From positions 7,755,098 through 7,819,097 of the forward strand of contig CAIIXF020000001.1 in the NCBI GenBank assembly GCA_903813345.2: a stretch of 64,000 nucleotides of DNA. The letters are read 5' to 3'. Numbering within the stretch: the stretch's first letter is position 1; every line of letters starts with the position of its first letter. The notes beneath the pieces are model-generated. The model had not been told where the DNA came from, made no database searches, and saw only the letters and a list, made by a program, of their open reading frames with translations. This DNA is from Owenia fusiformis (lineage: Eukaryota > Annelida > Polychaeta > Sabellida > Oweniidae). A program made the position numbers and the translations under genes. Shown piece by piece: positions 34,501 through 44,183 of the stretch.

Positions 34501-35000
34501 NNNNNNNNNNNNNNNNNNNNNNNNNNNNNNNNNNNNNNNNNNNNNNNNNNNNNNNNNNNNNNNNNNNNNNNNNNNNNNNNNNNNNNNNNNNNNNNNNNNN
34601 NNNNNNNNNNNNNNNNNNNNNNNNNNNNNNNNNNNNNNNNNNNNNNNNNNNNNNNNNNNNNNNNNNNNNNNNNNNNNNNNNNNNNNNNNNNNNNNNNNNN
34701 NNNNNNNNNNNNNNNNNNNNNNNNNNNNNNNNNNNNNNNNNNNNNNNNNNNNNNNNNNNNNNNNNNNNNNNNNNNNNNNNNNNNNNNNNNNNNNNNNNNN
34801 NNNNNNNNNNNNNNNNNNNNNNNNNNNNNNNNNNNNNNNNNNNNNNNNNNNNNNNNNNNNNNNNNNNNNNNNNNNNNNNNNNNNNNNNNNNNNNNNNNNN
34901 NNNNNNNNNNNNNNNNNNNNNNNNNNNNNNNNNNNNNNNNNNNNNNNNNNNNNNNNNNNNNNNNNNNNNNNNNNNNNNNNNNNNNNNNNNNNNNNNNNNN
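34501..35000. other. Assembly gap (500 N)
   Basis: Exactly 500 N. Comparison of the two LTRs shows that about 643 bp of 5' LTR should lie left of 35001 if that LTR is complete, so the gap length is probably a placeholder. Confidence 0.95.
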
Positions 35001-37119
35001 TGGATATTTAGCCATTTGGCCAGAGATGTTATTGGCGTCCAGGGAGAGCTGCTAGGGAGATTGCAGTCTAGAGGCGCTTAGAGGACGTTTGTCAGAGTTT
35101 GTGAGTGTTAATCTAGTTTTATAATTCCTTTTTTGTGATAGAATTGAAAGGTTTTAACTCGATTCTTTGTAATTCAGCGTTGATGTTGGCGGTTGCATCA
35201 TACAGTTCCCACAATCCCTTGAAAGCCCGCCATCTTGAATGACTTCCGGTCCACGTGTAATTCCGCCATCTTGGATGACTTCCGGTCCACGTGTAGTTCA
35301 AGTCTAATCTCAGGTTTACTCCTCGGTATCTACCAGTGAGCTCAGAGTACTTGTTACTCTAAGCAGAACTACCAGAGAGTAAGCCAAGAGTAATCTGTGA
35401 GTTCGGAGAGTAACCTGGACCAGAGGAGTAAATGGCAGTGGCTAGGAGTAAAGAAGAATAGTGGGAGTAAAACCTTAGCAGATGACAGACGACTAAATCA
35501 CGTTTACTCATTGGCCTTACAGTATCTACCAGTGAGCTTAGAGTACTTGTTACTCTAGGCAGAACTACCAGAGAGTAAGCTAAGAGTAATCTGTGAGAAC
35601 GAGGAGTAAAGAACCGTGGTCGGGAGTAAAGAAGAGTAACTCGGGCTGAAGAAGAGTAATCCTGAGTAACCAGAACAGAGGAGAGAGCACAGCAGAGCGG
35701 CGAAGAGTAACTCGGGCTGAAGAAGAGTAATCCTGAGTAACCAGAACAGAGGAGAGAACACAGCAGAGCGGCGAAGAGTAAAGAAGAGTAACTCGGGCTG
35801 AAGAAGAGTAATCCTGAGTAACCAGAACAGAGGAGAGAGCACAGCAGAGCGGCGAAGAGTAAAGAAGAGTAACTCGGGCTGAAGAAGAGTAATCCTGAGT
35901 AACCAGAACCGAGGAGAGAGTAAAGTAGAGCAGAGTAAAGCAGAGCAGAGTAAAGCAGAGCAGAGTAAAGCAGAGCAGAGTAAAGAGTAGCAGAGCAGAA
36001 CAGAGTAAAGAGTAGCAGAGCAGAACAGAGTAAAGAGTACAGCAGAGACGAGAACAGAGTAAAGAGTAAGCAGAGCAGAATAAAGAGTAACCAGAGCAGA
36101 AAAGAGTAAAGAGTAAGCAGATCAGAGCGGAATAAAGAGTAACCAGAGCAGAATAAAGCAGAGCAGAGCGGAGTAAAGAGTAAGCAGAGCAGTGCAGAGT
36201 AAAGAGTAAGCAGAGCAGAACAAAGTAAAGCAGAGTGGATAGCAGAGACGAGGGTAGAGCAAAGAGTATACCAGAGCAGAACAGAGTAAAGAGTAAGCAG
36301 AGCAGATTAAAGAGTAAGCAGAGCAGATTAAAGAGTAAGCAGAGCAGTACAGAGTAAAGGGAAGCAGAGCAGTGCAGAGTAGTGAGTAAGCAGAGCAGTG
36401 CAGAGCAAAGAGTAAACAGAGTTGAACAGAGTAAACAGAGTTGAACAGAGTAAAGCAGAGTGGATAACAGAGACGAAAGTAAAGCAGAGCAGAACAGAGT
36501 AAAGAGTAATCAGAGCAGAATAGAGTAAAGAGTAAGCAGAGCAGAGCAGAACAGAGTAAAGCACAGTGGAAAGCAGAGACGAGGGCAGAGTAAAGAGTAA
36601 GCAGAGCAGAACAAAGTAAAGCAGAGCAGAGTAAAGCAGAGCCGAGACCATAGCAGAGTAGAGAGTAAAGAAGAGCAGAATATTGAGAGACAAGACCAGG
36701 GCATATTAGAGAGCAATTCAGAGCAGCGTAAGCAGATCAGAGTAGAACAGAGCAGAGTGAAAGTAAAGCAGAGTAAATCAAGGCAGAGAACAGAAGAGTA
36801 AAGCAGAGTAACCCCTGAGCAGAGTGAAGAAGAGTAAAGCAGAGCAGAGTACAAACGAGAGAAGGGCAACAAGACAACTCAGAGTTAATTATTACATGGA
36901 CATTTGTGTTTTATTTGTTTTCAAAATTATAGTGTTAATAAATTATAAAAACTGTATATCTGTATTTTGTATGCATATGTGTAACCACCTCCCCTTTCAG
37001 TGAAAGCAGTACCACCAAACCAGGTCTGCGCCCACATAAGACCAGTGAGAATCCCATAATAAATAAATTGTTCGTGACCCGACCACAACCACACTACCAG
37101 ATTTTGGCCAGGTCCGACA
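35001..37119 (+). repeat. 5' LTR (3' part) of gag-only retrotransposon
   Basis: This 2119-bp block is matched by 41231-43333 (2103 bp). I counted about nine substitutions plus one 15-bp repeat unit and one T as length differences, so the insertion is young. It contains a unique part with GAGTAA motifs, then about 900 bp (35930-36860) of purine-rich agagtaaagcagagcag tandem repeats, then an ATAAA-rich end. There is a TATA-like ttataaaaa near 36947 and an AATAAA near 37060. It ends in CA at 37119. The Leu/Ser/Cys-rich minus-strand ORFs over it are array artefacts. Confidence 0.9.
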
Positions 37120-37120
37120 T

Positions 37121-37138
37121 TGGTGGCAGTGGTGGGAT
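37121..37138 (+). promoter_or_regulatory. Primer-binding site, tRNA-Leu type
   Basis: TGGTGGCAGTGGTGGGAT begins one base after the LTR. It is complementary, with one mismatch, to the 3' end of animal tRNA-Leu(AAG) including CCA (ATCCCACCGCTGCCACCA). This position and match define where minus-strand DNA synthesis starts. Confidence 0.85.
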
Positions 37139-37175
37139 TATTTGCTGACGGGGAACAAAGACTTAAGAGAAGAAA

Positions 37176-40163
37176 ATGGCTTCTAAACAAGAAGAAGGGC
37201 CTGATGGTATAGTCTCCAGGATGGAAGGAGGACAACAGGAAGAGGAGTCTGCAGACAACACTGTGTTCTTCAAGGGGGACTACACCCAAGTGGACATGGA
37301 GCTAGATGATACAGTGCCAGGGATGTGTGGAGTAGATTCCACAAGAGAAGTGGAAGAAAATCCTGAAGGAGCAAGGTCCAAGACGAGTTATATGGTACCG
37401 GGAGTAAGGTATGGGATGACGCCATCGAGAGGCTTTCCTTTAACTTCGACTGTGCTGGAGGGAAGATCTCCGGGGGCTACCATGCCAACGGAACAGGAGT
37501 TACCGAGTCAGCAACTCCAGATGTCTGTGTTACGCAGCCAGATGAAGGCACAAGCACAGCAAAACAGAACTTTGTATGAAGACTTGAGAAGAGAAGTGTA
37601 CTCAGGGCAGGAAGACCTTCGAAGAGAACTACATTTGAGTCAAGGAGAGATACAGAAACAGATAGAGAGGCTGAATACAATCCAACAAGAGGCGCAACAA
37701 GAATTCAAGAGCTTCCTGTCTGAAATAGTACAGCGCCTCCCTGCTGCTAAAGTTGACAGTCGCTTGACTCCTGAGAACTTGGAGAAGAAGCAAATGATGA
37801 GTAGTAGAAATACGGTGACTGCAAACTTGGAGCCAGAGCAAAAGAGTAGAGTAAGTTCACCGGCCCATGGAGAAGTGTGCTCTGGAATTTATATGAAGAA
37901 ACCCTCACTACAGAGACAAGATGGATACAGTGGGAAAGAGTTGGCATCACATCTCAAGAGGGCATGGGTACCAGATACCAAGATGGGGGGTAACAGAGGG
38001 TCGGTATCAAAGGAGCGCCGGACAGGTTCCCATGAGCCATTGAGAGAGCCGGGAAGGTCTACTCCATTACTCCCTGCAGAGAGACAGAAGAGTACAGAAC
38101 ACATCTCTAGGGCGCAGATGTCCCAGGGAGGAGATGGGGAGTACTATGTTACTGGAGACGTTGACAAGGGTTGGCAAAGGAGTAGATGCCATCTGCAACA
38201 GCACTCTGCAGAGTCATATCTTGGACAGCTGGATGAAAAAAAACAAGATGATCTCAGGGATCATGCACCTGGCCTAGATGTGGATGAAGATAATGGAATA
38301 AGGCATCAGTCCAGAGGACTTTTAGATGAAATTGGTCCAAGACAGCGTTCAATAATGCAGGAAGATTCCCAGCCGAGTGGAAAGGTAGAAGAGGAGTCAA
38401 GTACAATGCTCATGGCCAAGATGGTGGAAATGTGTTCAAAGTTGATAGAGTCTACCAAGAATCCTAATTCTCGAACAAGAATAAAGCCCACACAGACCTT
38501 TGATGGCAGTGTGTCATGGGAAGATTACAGGGCCTACTTTGCCACCTGTGTGGAAAACAATGGTTGGACTCAGCAAGAGAAGAGGCAATATTTGGCAACA
38601 AACCTCAGAGGAGATGCACAGCAGTTGGTCCTGGAGCTTGATGAAGGATACTCCTATGAAGATTTACTCCTGGCATTGGAAAAGAGGTTTGGCCCTGGTG
38701 GGAAGGCGGATGTCTATGAGGCTGAGCTATGCAGTCGCACCAGGAAGCCAAAAGAATCTCTTCAGAGTCTGGGACAAAGCATTCGACGCTTGACTACACT
38801 AGCCTACCCAGAGATGAGCAAGAAGGCCCAAGACCGTCTGGCCAGAAGAAGCTTCGAACAAGCCATACCAGATGATGACCTACGACAGGCCATTCACAGA
38901 AAGGACCCAGAAACCCTTGACAAAGCTATTGAAGTAGCTATAAAAGAAGAAAGCTACCAAGAGTCTGAGAGGATCCGAAGAGGCCTCAGACAAAAGAGAG
39001 ATCACAAAATCTTGCGGGTTGATGAGGAAGCTGATAGAAGTACTACATTGGAGCAAACCCTAAAGCTAATGGAGCAGAAGCTTGAAGCAATGAGTAAAGA
39101 AATAGATGGCATCACAAACAGAGGATCTTCAAAACGTGTATTCACCTGTAGAAAGTGCTGGGAGGAGGGACATATCATCAGATGGTGTCCTATGATAACC
39201 TGTTACAATTGTAACCAACCTGGACATTTGTCATATGACTGCTCATTACCAGAGAAACCAAGAAGAGAGATGCATCCAGCGGCCAGAGACAACATAAACT
39301 CTATGAGTTCTGTGAGGTTCTTGGCTGATTTCAAGACCCGAGAGGAGAAGAATACAACACCTGATGAAGAGGAAATTATGCTGTGTTCCTCCAGCCAAAC
39401 ACAGAAGAGAAATTGTTTACTAAAGAGTAAGCATACTCAGAGCAGGGATTTGGAGCAGAGGAAGAAGGAGGTGTTGTCTACTCCAAGTAACCAGCTTCAA
39501 GAGAGTAATTTCAAAAGTTGTACTATTGGGAAGCCACCTCAAGTGAGAAATGTGAGGAGAGTTACTTATGAGGGTAGCAAGGAAAGAGGAGTGCCTAATC
39601 GGAGTAAGAGGTTGCAGAGGAGTAAAAGAACACAACCTCCTAGAAGTTATAACCCGAAGAGTGATATGAAGAAGGTTACTCCAGCTTCTGAGTCTGTAAG
39701 GAGTGATTATGATGATTCTACTCATAGAGGCCCCCAAAAGAGTAGAAGAGTGGAACCCTGTCAGAGATGGATGTTCAACAGGAGAAGAGCCAATGGTTGG
39801 ATGAATAGAGAAGATGACTTGGGGAAGAGTAAAGATTCTAAGAGTAAGAAGATGCCATCCAATGGGGAAGAAGGGATATTTTCTGTCCATGGATCCTTGG
39901 TGAGTGATAGAATAGAGTCTGTTTTTAGGAGAGGTGTGGCGATGAGTAAGATGGAGATGCCAAGTTTGAAAAGTGAAGGGATTGGACTTACTCAGAAGAA
40001 TAAGGAAGGAAGAGCAAGAGACTACCGAGATGGAAGGACAAGATCTCCAAGGTCCATCAAAAGAGCTAGGGGTCACTATGAGTACTCAGACCATAGGAAC
40101 AGAAACTTCCGTCCCAGCCAGTTGTGTGTGCACATAGAGAGTGATAAGTTTATGAACTCTTAA
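37176..40163 (+). CDS. gag: Gag polyprotein of a pol-less LTR retrotransposon
   Basis: This 995-codon open frame is the only one between the LTRs. The order is: an acidic N-terminus; a Gln/Glu-rich probable coiled coil (about residues 110-185, MSVLRSQMKAQAQQN onward); a charged linker; a Ty3/Gypsy-type retrotransposon gag core at about 435-600 (TFDGSVSWEDYRAYF, then YLATNLRGDAQQLVLEL and LEKRFGPGG); two CX2CX4HX4C zinc knuckles at 658-671 (CRKCWEEGHIIRWC) and 676-689 (CYNCNQPGHLSYDC); and a 300-residue Arg/Lys/Ser-rich tail. Gag forms the particle and the knuckles bind the element RNA. Protease, reverse transcriptase, RNase H and integrase are absent, so mobility would need a partner element. 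The tail is unusually long after the knuckles and its codons are packed with AGAGTAAG-like sequence. Confidence 0.9.
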   Translation: MASKQEEGPDGIVSRMEGGQQEEESADNTVFFKGDYTQVDMELDDTVPGMCGVDSTREVEENPEGARSKTSYMVPGVRYGMTPSRGFPLTSTVLEGRSPGATMPTEQELPSQQLQMSVLRSQMKAQAQQNRTLYEDLRREVYSGQEDLRRELHLSQGEIQKQIERLNTIQQEAQQEFKSFLSEIVQRLPAAKVDSRLTPENLEKKQMMSSRNTVTANLEPEQKSRVSSPAHGEVCSGIYMKKPSLQRQDGYSGKELASHLKRAWVPDTKMGGNRGSVSKERRTGSHEPLREPGRSTPLLPAERQKSTEHISRAQMSQGGDGEYYVTGDVDKGWQRSRCHLQQHSAESYLGQLDEKKQDDLRDHAPGLDVDEDNGIRHQSRGLLDEIGPRQRSIMQEDSQPSGKVEEESSTMLMAKMVEMCSKLIESTKNPNSRTRIKPTQTFDGSVSWEDYRAYFATCVENNGWTQQEKRQYLATNLRGDAQQLVLELDEGYSYEDLLLALEKRFGPGGKADVYEAELCSRTRKPKESLQSLGQSIRRLTTLAYPEMSKKAQDRLARRSFEQAIPDDDLRQAIHRKDPETLDKAIEVAIKEESYQESERIRRGLRQKRDHKILRVDEEADRSTTLEQTLKLMEQKLEAMSKEIDGITNRGSSKRVFTCRKCWEEGHIIRWCPMITCYNCNQPGHLSYDCSLPEKPRREMHPAARDNINSMSSVRFLADFKTREEKNTTPDEEEIMLCSSSQTQKRNCLLKSKHTQSRDLEQRKKEVLSTPSNQLQESNFKSCTIGKPPQVRNVRRVTYEGSKERGVPNRSKRLQRSKRTQPPRSYNPKSDMKKVTPASESVRSDYDDSTHRGPQKSRRVEPCQRWMFNRRRANGWMNREDDLGKSKDSKSKKMPSNGEEGIFSVHGSLVSDRIESVFRRGVAMSKMEMPSLKSEGIGLTQKNKEGRARDYRDGRTRSPRSIKRARGHYEYSDHRNRNFRPSQLCVHIESDKFMNS

Positions 40164-40587
40164 TTTAGTTGCACTGATAGATCGGTGTTTACAGATTGAG
40201 GAGTAAATGTTAAAATGGGTATATTTAAAGACATTTAGTGATGTAGTTGTATATGAACAGTGATAGACAGGAGTATATAAGTAATTTTAAGATGTTTGCT
40301 TGTATCACATGTGCATTTGTACAAATATTAGTGGTAAAGGAGCAGTTTTATTTAGAAACCTGTAGTTTATTGTTATTTTAATATGTGATATTTATATGAA
40401 GAGATATTTAAGCTTTTTGAGTTAATGTAAGGTGATGATGAGTAATTGTAACATCATACACTCCGAGATGTTAAATGTTTGAATATGTTGTTTTTGTAGT
40501 TCATAGAATTGTGGATTAAGAAAGTTGGTTACTCATTAGTTGAGTTAAGAGTAGCAATGCGAGGGCGCATTGAGTTAAGATGGGGGG
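40164..40587 (+). other. Gag 3' untranslated region and polypurine tract
   Basis: Non-coding, with GAGTAA motifs (gaggagtaaatg, gatgagtaattg, ttaagagtagc). It ends in the purine-rich gttaagatgggggg (40574-40587) immediately before the 3' LTR, which serves as the plus-strand primer in LTR elements. No pol-like frame was seen. Confidence 0.8.
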
Positions 40588-43333
40588 TGTGTGGGAAATT
40601 TAGAAATTCCCCACTTATTTTTTTTTTTTTAATTAAAATGTAATAATATTTGGTGAAGTAAGAAGTTTATATTTATGTCAGTAAAACTTCATGTACTGTG
40701 AGCGAGTTAAGGAGTAACCTAGGAGTAACCATAAACTCAGTGAGTAAGTTGGGAGTAGGAGTAAGAGTAACCTTACTCTTTGCTTGTGCAGGAACCCTTG
40801 TCCTAGAATTGGTCAACCCATAGGAGAAATATGCCACATGGTTATGAGTCACCAGGAATTAGAGGCTACTTGATTGACATTGCTATGGTGATTTCCCACA
40901 ATGCATCACCAAATGGAGTAAACACACCAGCTCAGTCCAGCTGCAGCCAATCAGATAGCTTCCCTATGCATCTCATTAGTCAGGTGAGACAGGAGATAAT
41001 CTGATCACCTGATGTTAGTCTAGCTCAAGAAGTTGAAGTGTGAGGACCTGTAGTGTCATTTTACAGAAGCTGGCTCAAGAAGTTGATGGAAGATTGTGAT
41101 TTTCCTGGTGGAATTGATGTCAATTCAAGGAGTGTTGAACTCTCAAAAGGAGGATAGAGTTTAACCAAGTGACGGACGAAGTTTATTGGATTATTTCACA
41201 CTGTTTGTGGCTGAAACAGACAGTGACACGTGGATATTTAGCCATTTGGCCAGAGATGTTATTGGCGTCCAGGGAGAGCTGCTAGGGAGATTGCAGTCTA
41301 GAGGCGCTTAGAGGACGTTTGTCAGAGTTTGTGAGTGTTAATCTAGTTTTATAATTCCTTTTTGTGATAGAATTGAAAGGTTTTAACTCGATTCTTTGTA
41401 ATTCAGCGTTGATGTTGGCGGTTGCATCATACAGTTCCCACAATCCCTTGAAAGCCCGCCATCTTGAATGACTTCCGGTCCACGTGTAATTCCGCCATCT
41501 TGGATGACTTCCGGTCCACGTGTAGTTCAAGTCTAATCTCAGGTTTACTCCTCGGTATCTACCAGTGAGCTCAGAGTACTTGTTACTCTAAGCAGAACTA
41601 CCAGAGAGTAAGCCAAGAGTAATCTGTGAGTTCGGAGAGTAACCTGGACCAGAGGAGTAAATGGCAGTGGCTAGGAGTAAAGAAGAATAGTGGGAGTAAA
41701 ACCTTAGCAGATGACAGACGACTAAATCACGTTTACTCATTGGCCTTACAGTATCTACCAGTGAGCTTAGAGTACTTGTTACTCTAGGCAGAACTACCAG
41801 AGAGTAAGCTAAGAGTAATCTGTGAGAACGAGGAGTAAAGAACCGTGGTCGGGAGTAAAGAAGAGTAACTCGGGCTGAAGAAGAGTAATCCTGAGTAACC
41901 AGAACAGAGGAGAGAGCACAGCAGAGCGGCGAAGAGTAACTCGGGCTGAAGAAGAGTAATCCTGAGTAACCAGAACAGATGAGAAAACACAGCAGAGCGG
42001 CGAAGAGTAAAGAAGAGTAACTCGGGCTGAAGAAGAGTAATCCTGAGTAACCAGAACAGAGGAGAGAGCACAGCAGAGCGGCGAAGAGTAAAGAAGAGTA
42101 ACTCGGGCTGAAGAAGAGTAATCCTGAGTAACCAGAACCGATGAGAGAGTAAAGTAGAGCAGAGTAAAGCAGAGCAGAGTAAAGCAGAGCAGAGTAAAGA
42201 GTAGCAGAGCAGAACAGAGTAAAGAGTAGCAGAGCAGAACAGAGTAAAGAGTACAGCAGAGACGAGAACAGAGTAAAGAGTAAGCAGAGCAGAATAAAGA
42301 GTAACCAGAGCAGAATAGAGTAAAGAGTAAGCAGATCAGAGCGGAATAAAGAGTAACCAGAGCAGAATAAAGCAGAGCAGAGCGGAGTAAAGAGTAAGCA
42401 GAGCAGTGCAGAGTAAAGAGTAAGCAGAGCTGAACAAAGTAAAGCAGAGTGGATAGCAGAGACGAGGGTAGAGCAAAGAGTATACCAGAGCAGAACAGAG
42501 TAAAGAGTAAGCAGAGCAGATTAAAGAGTAAGCAGAGCAGATTAAAGAGTAAGCAGAGCAGTACAGAGTAAAGGGAAGCAGAGCAGTGCAGAGTAGTGAG
42601 TAAGCAGAGCAGTGCAGGGCAAAGAGTAAACAGAGTTGAACAGAGTAAACAGAGTTGAACAGAGTAAAGCAGAGTGGATAACAGAGACGAAAGTAAAGCA
42701 GAGCAGAACAGAGTAAAGAGTAATCAGAGCAGAATAGAGTAAAGAGTAAGCAGAGCAGAGCAGAACAGAGTAAAGCACAGTGCAAAGCAGAGACGAGGGC
42801 AGAGTAAAGAGTAAGCAGAGCAGAACAAAGTAAAGCAGAGCAGAGTAAAGCAGAGCCGAGACCATAGCAGAGTAGAGAGTAAAGAAGAGCAGAATATTGA
42901 GAGACAAGACCAGGGCATATTAGAGAGCAATTCAGAGCAGCGTAAGCAGATCAGAGTAGAACAGAGCAGAGTGAAAGTAAAGCAGAGTAAATCAGGGCAG
43001 AGAACAGAAGAGTAAAGCAGAGTAACCCCTGAGCAGAGTGAAGAAGAGTAAAGCAGAGCAGAGTACAAACGAGAGAAGGGCAACAAGACAACTCAGAGTT
43101 AATTATTACATGGACATTTGTGTTTTATTTGTTTTCAAAATTATAGTGTTAATAAATTATAAAAACTGTATATCTGTATTTTGTATGCATATGTGTAACC
43201 ACCTCCCCTTTCAGTGAAAGCAGTACCACCAAACCAGGTCTGCGCCCACATAAGACCAGTGAGAATCCCATAATAAATAAATTGTTCGTGACCCGACCAC
43301 AACCACACTACCAGATTTTGGCCAGGTCCGACA
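40588..43333 (+). repeat. 3' LTR of gag-only retrotransposon (2746 bp)
   Basis: It runs from TGTGTGGGAAATT after the polypurine tract to GGTCCGACA. It includes about 640 bp of LTR start missing from the gapped 5' copy; this part has aggagtaacctaggagtaacc and ggagtaggagtaagagtaacc. It then matches the 5' copy including the purine-rich array (about 42150-43065). The flank after it begins gtatg; the left duplication cannot be checked because of the gap. Confidence 0.9.
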
Positions 43334-43776
43334 GTATGTATGAACACAAGATAGTCACTGCGATAAATTAACAACCAGTAACTACTACTTTCCCCATGTC
43401 ACATGTTGATCTTCCCAGTAGAATATATAAGTTCTAATTCGTTCTAGATAAGTTCCAATGAGTGACATCAAGTTAAATCTTAGTTTTGCTCTTACAACCC
43501 GTCACAGAAATACCATTCTGGATGATCACAAAATGTAATGTTTGGCGATTTTAACATATTGTAGTAATTATTTAGGAACTAAATTAAATGGTAACCATCA
43601 TCAGGCCTCGATATGCTATCAAATGGTGTCTTCTGATTGCTGAATGAATGATGGAAGTGTATTATTTAAGTCATTGGCAATTATAAAGGAATGGAAACAA
43701 AACTTCCTTCAAAGCCAATTTTGGATATTTTCTATGAATTACTCTACGAGCTTATACGTAAACATCTCAATTTCAG
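43334..43776. other. Unique sequence before the P450 exon
   Basis: No repeat or exon was recognised. It is probably P450 intron, ending with the acceptor cctcaatttcag at 43776. Confidence 0.55.
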
Positions 43777-43980
43777 CTGGAGGCACGATGTTCTTTGAAA
43801 GAAGACTCGGATGTTTACACGACAACAGAAACCCAGAAATAACAGAATTTATCAAAAGTATTCGTAATATCTTAACGGGTAGCGACGTGTTTTTCTTCCT
43901 TTCTCCTCAACTTGCGAAAACTCTGAGACTACCTGCGTGGAAACAATTGGAGCAAACCTTGGACACCATGTTCCGTATTT
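43777..43980 (+). CDS. Mitochondrial-clan cytochrome P450 exon (isolated)
   Basis: The exon is 204 nt between a tttcag acceptor and a T|gtaagt donor. It encodes GGTMFFERRLGCLHDNRNPE, ITEFIKSIRNIL, then LSPQLAKTLRLPAWKQLEQT and LDTMFRI. This matches the helix E-F/G region of mitochondrial-type P450s (CYP10/CYP24/CYP27-like: A-x-G-x-RLGCL, P-W/L-x-K, x-P-x-W-x-x-x-x-x-x-D-T-x-F). The haem-binding Cys and ExxR regions are not in view. The frame stays open past the donor to a stop at 44106-44108, so read-through or a terminal pseudo-exon is possible. No other P450 exon was found on either side. It may be a gene split by the LTR insertion and gaps, or a fragment. Confidence 0.65.
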
Positions 43981-44183
43981 GTAAGTTGACCTTAGAACTC
44001 CAAAACATCGTTGACAAGTTGAACAAAGATGATACACAGTACACACCTATTTCTTCTCTGATCAAATGGTCTGCCACAAATGCTGGTTTAAACGGACAAA
44101 AACCATGATAATATGATGTATCATTGTTTTATTTTATGTCACCCACATTTCTTAACATGAGAACGTATGTGTCTCTGCGTGCT

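Noticed and set aside
34447-35055. ORFs spanning N blocks (also 44864-45646)
   Set aside because: Open frames exist only because N was read as sense codons.
35555-36872. Minus-strand ORFs of 95-121 codons rich in Leu, Ser, Cys and Tyr (also 41784-43086)
   Set aside because: They are complements of the purine-rich GAGTAAAGCAGAGCAG array in the LTRs; repeat periodicity keeps frames open and there is no domain.
39420-40076. 218-codon minus-strand ORF opposite gag
   Set aside because: Shadow of the Arg/Lys/Ser-rich Gag tail; Pro/Ser/Thr/Leu-rich composition expected from its complement, no recognisable domain.
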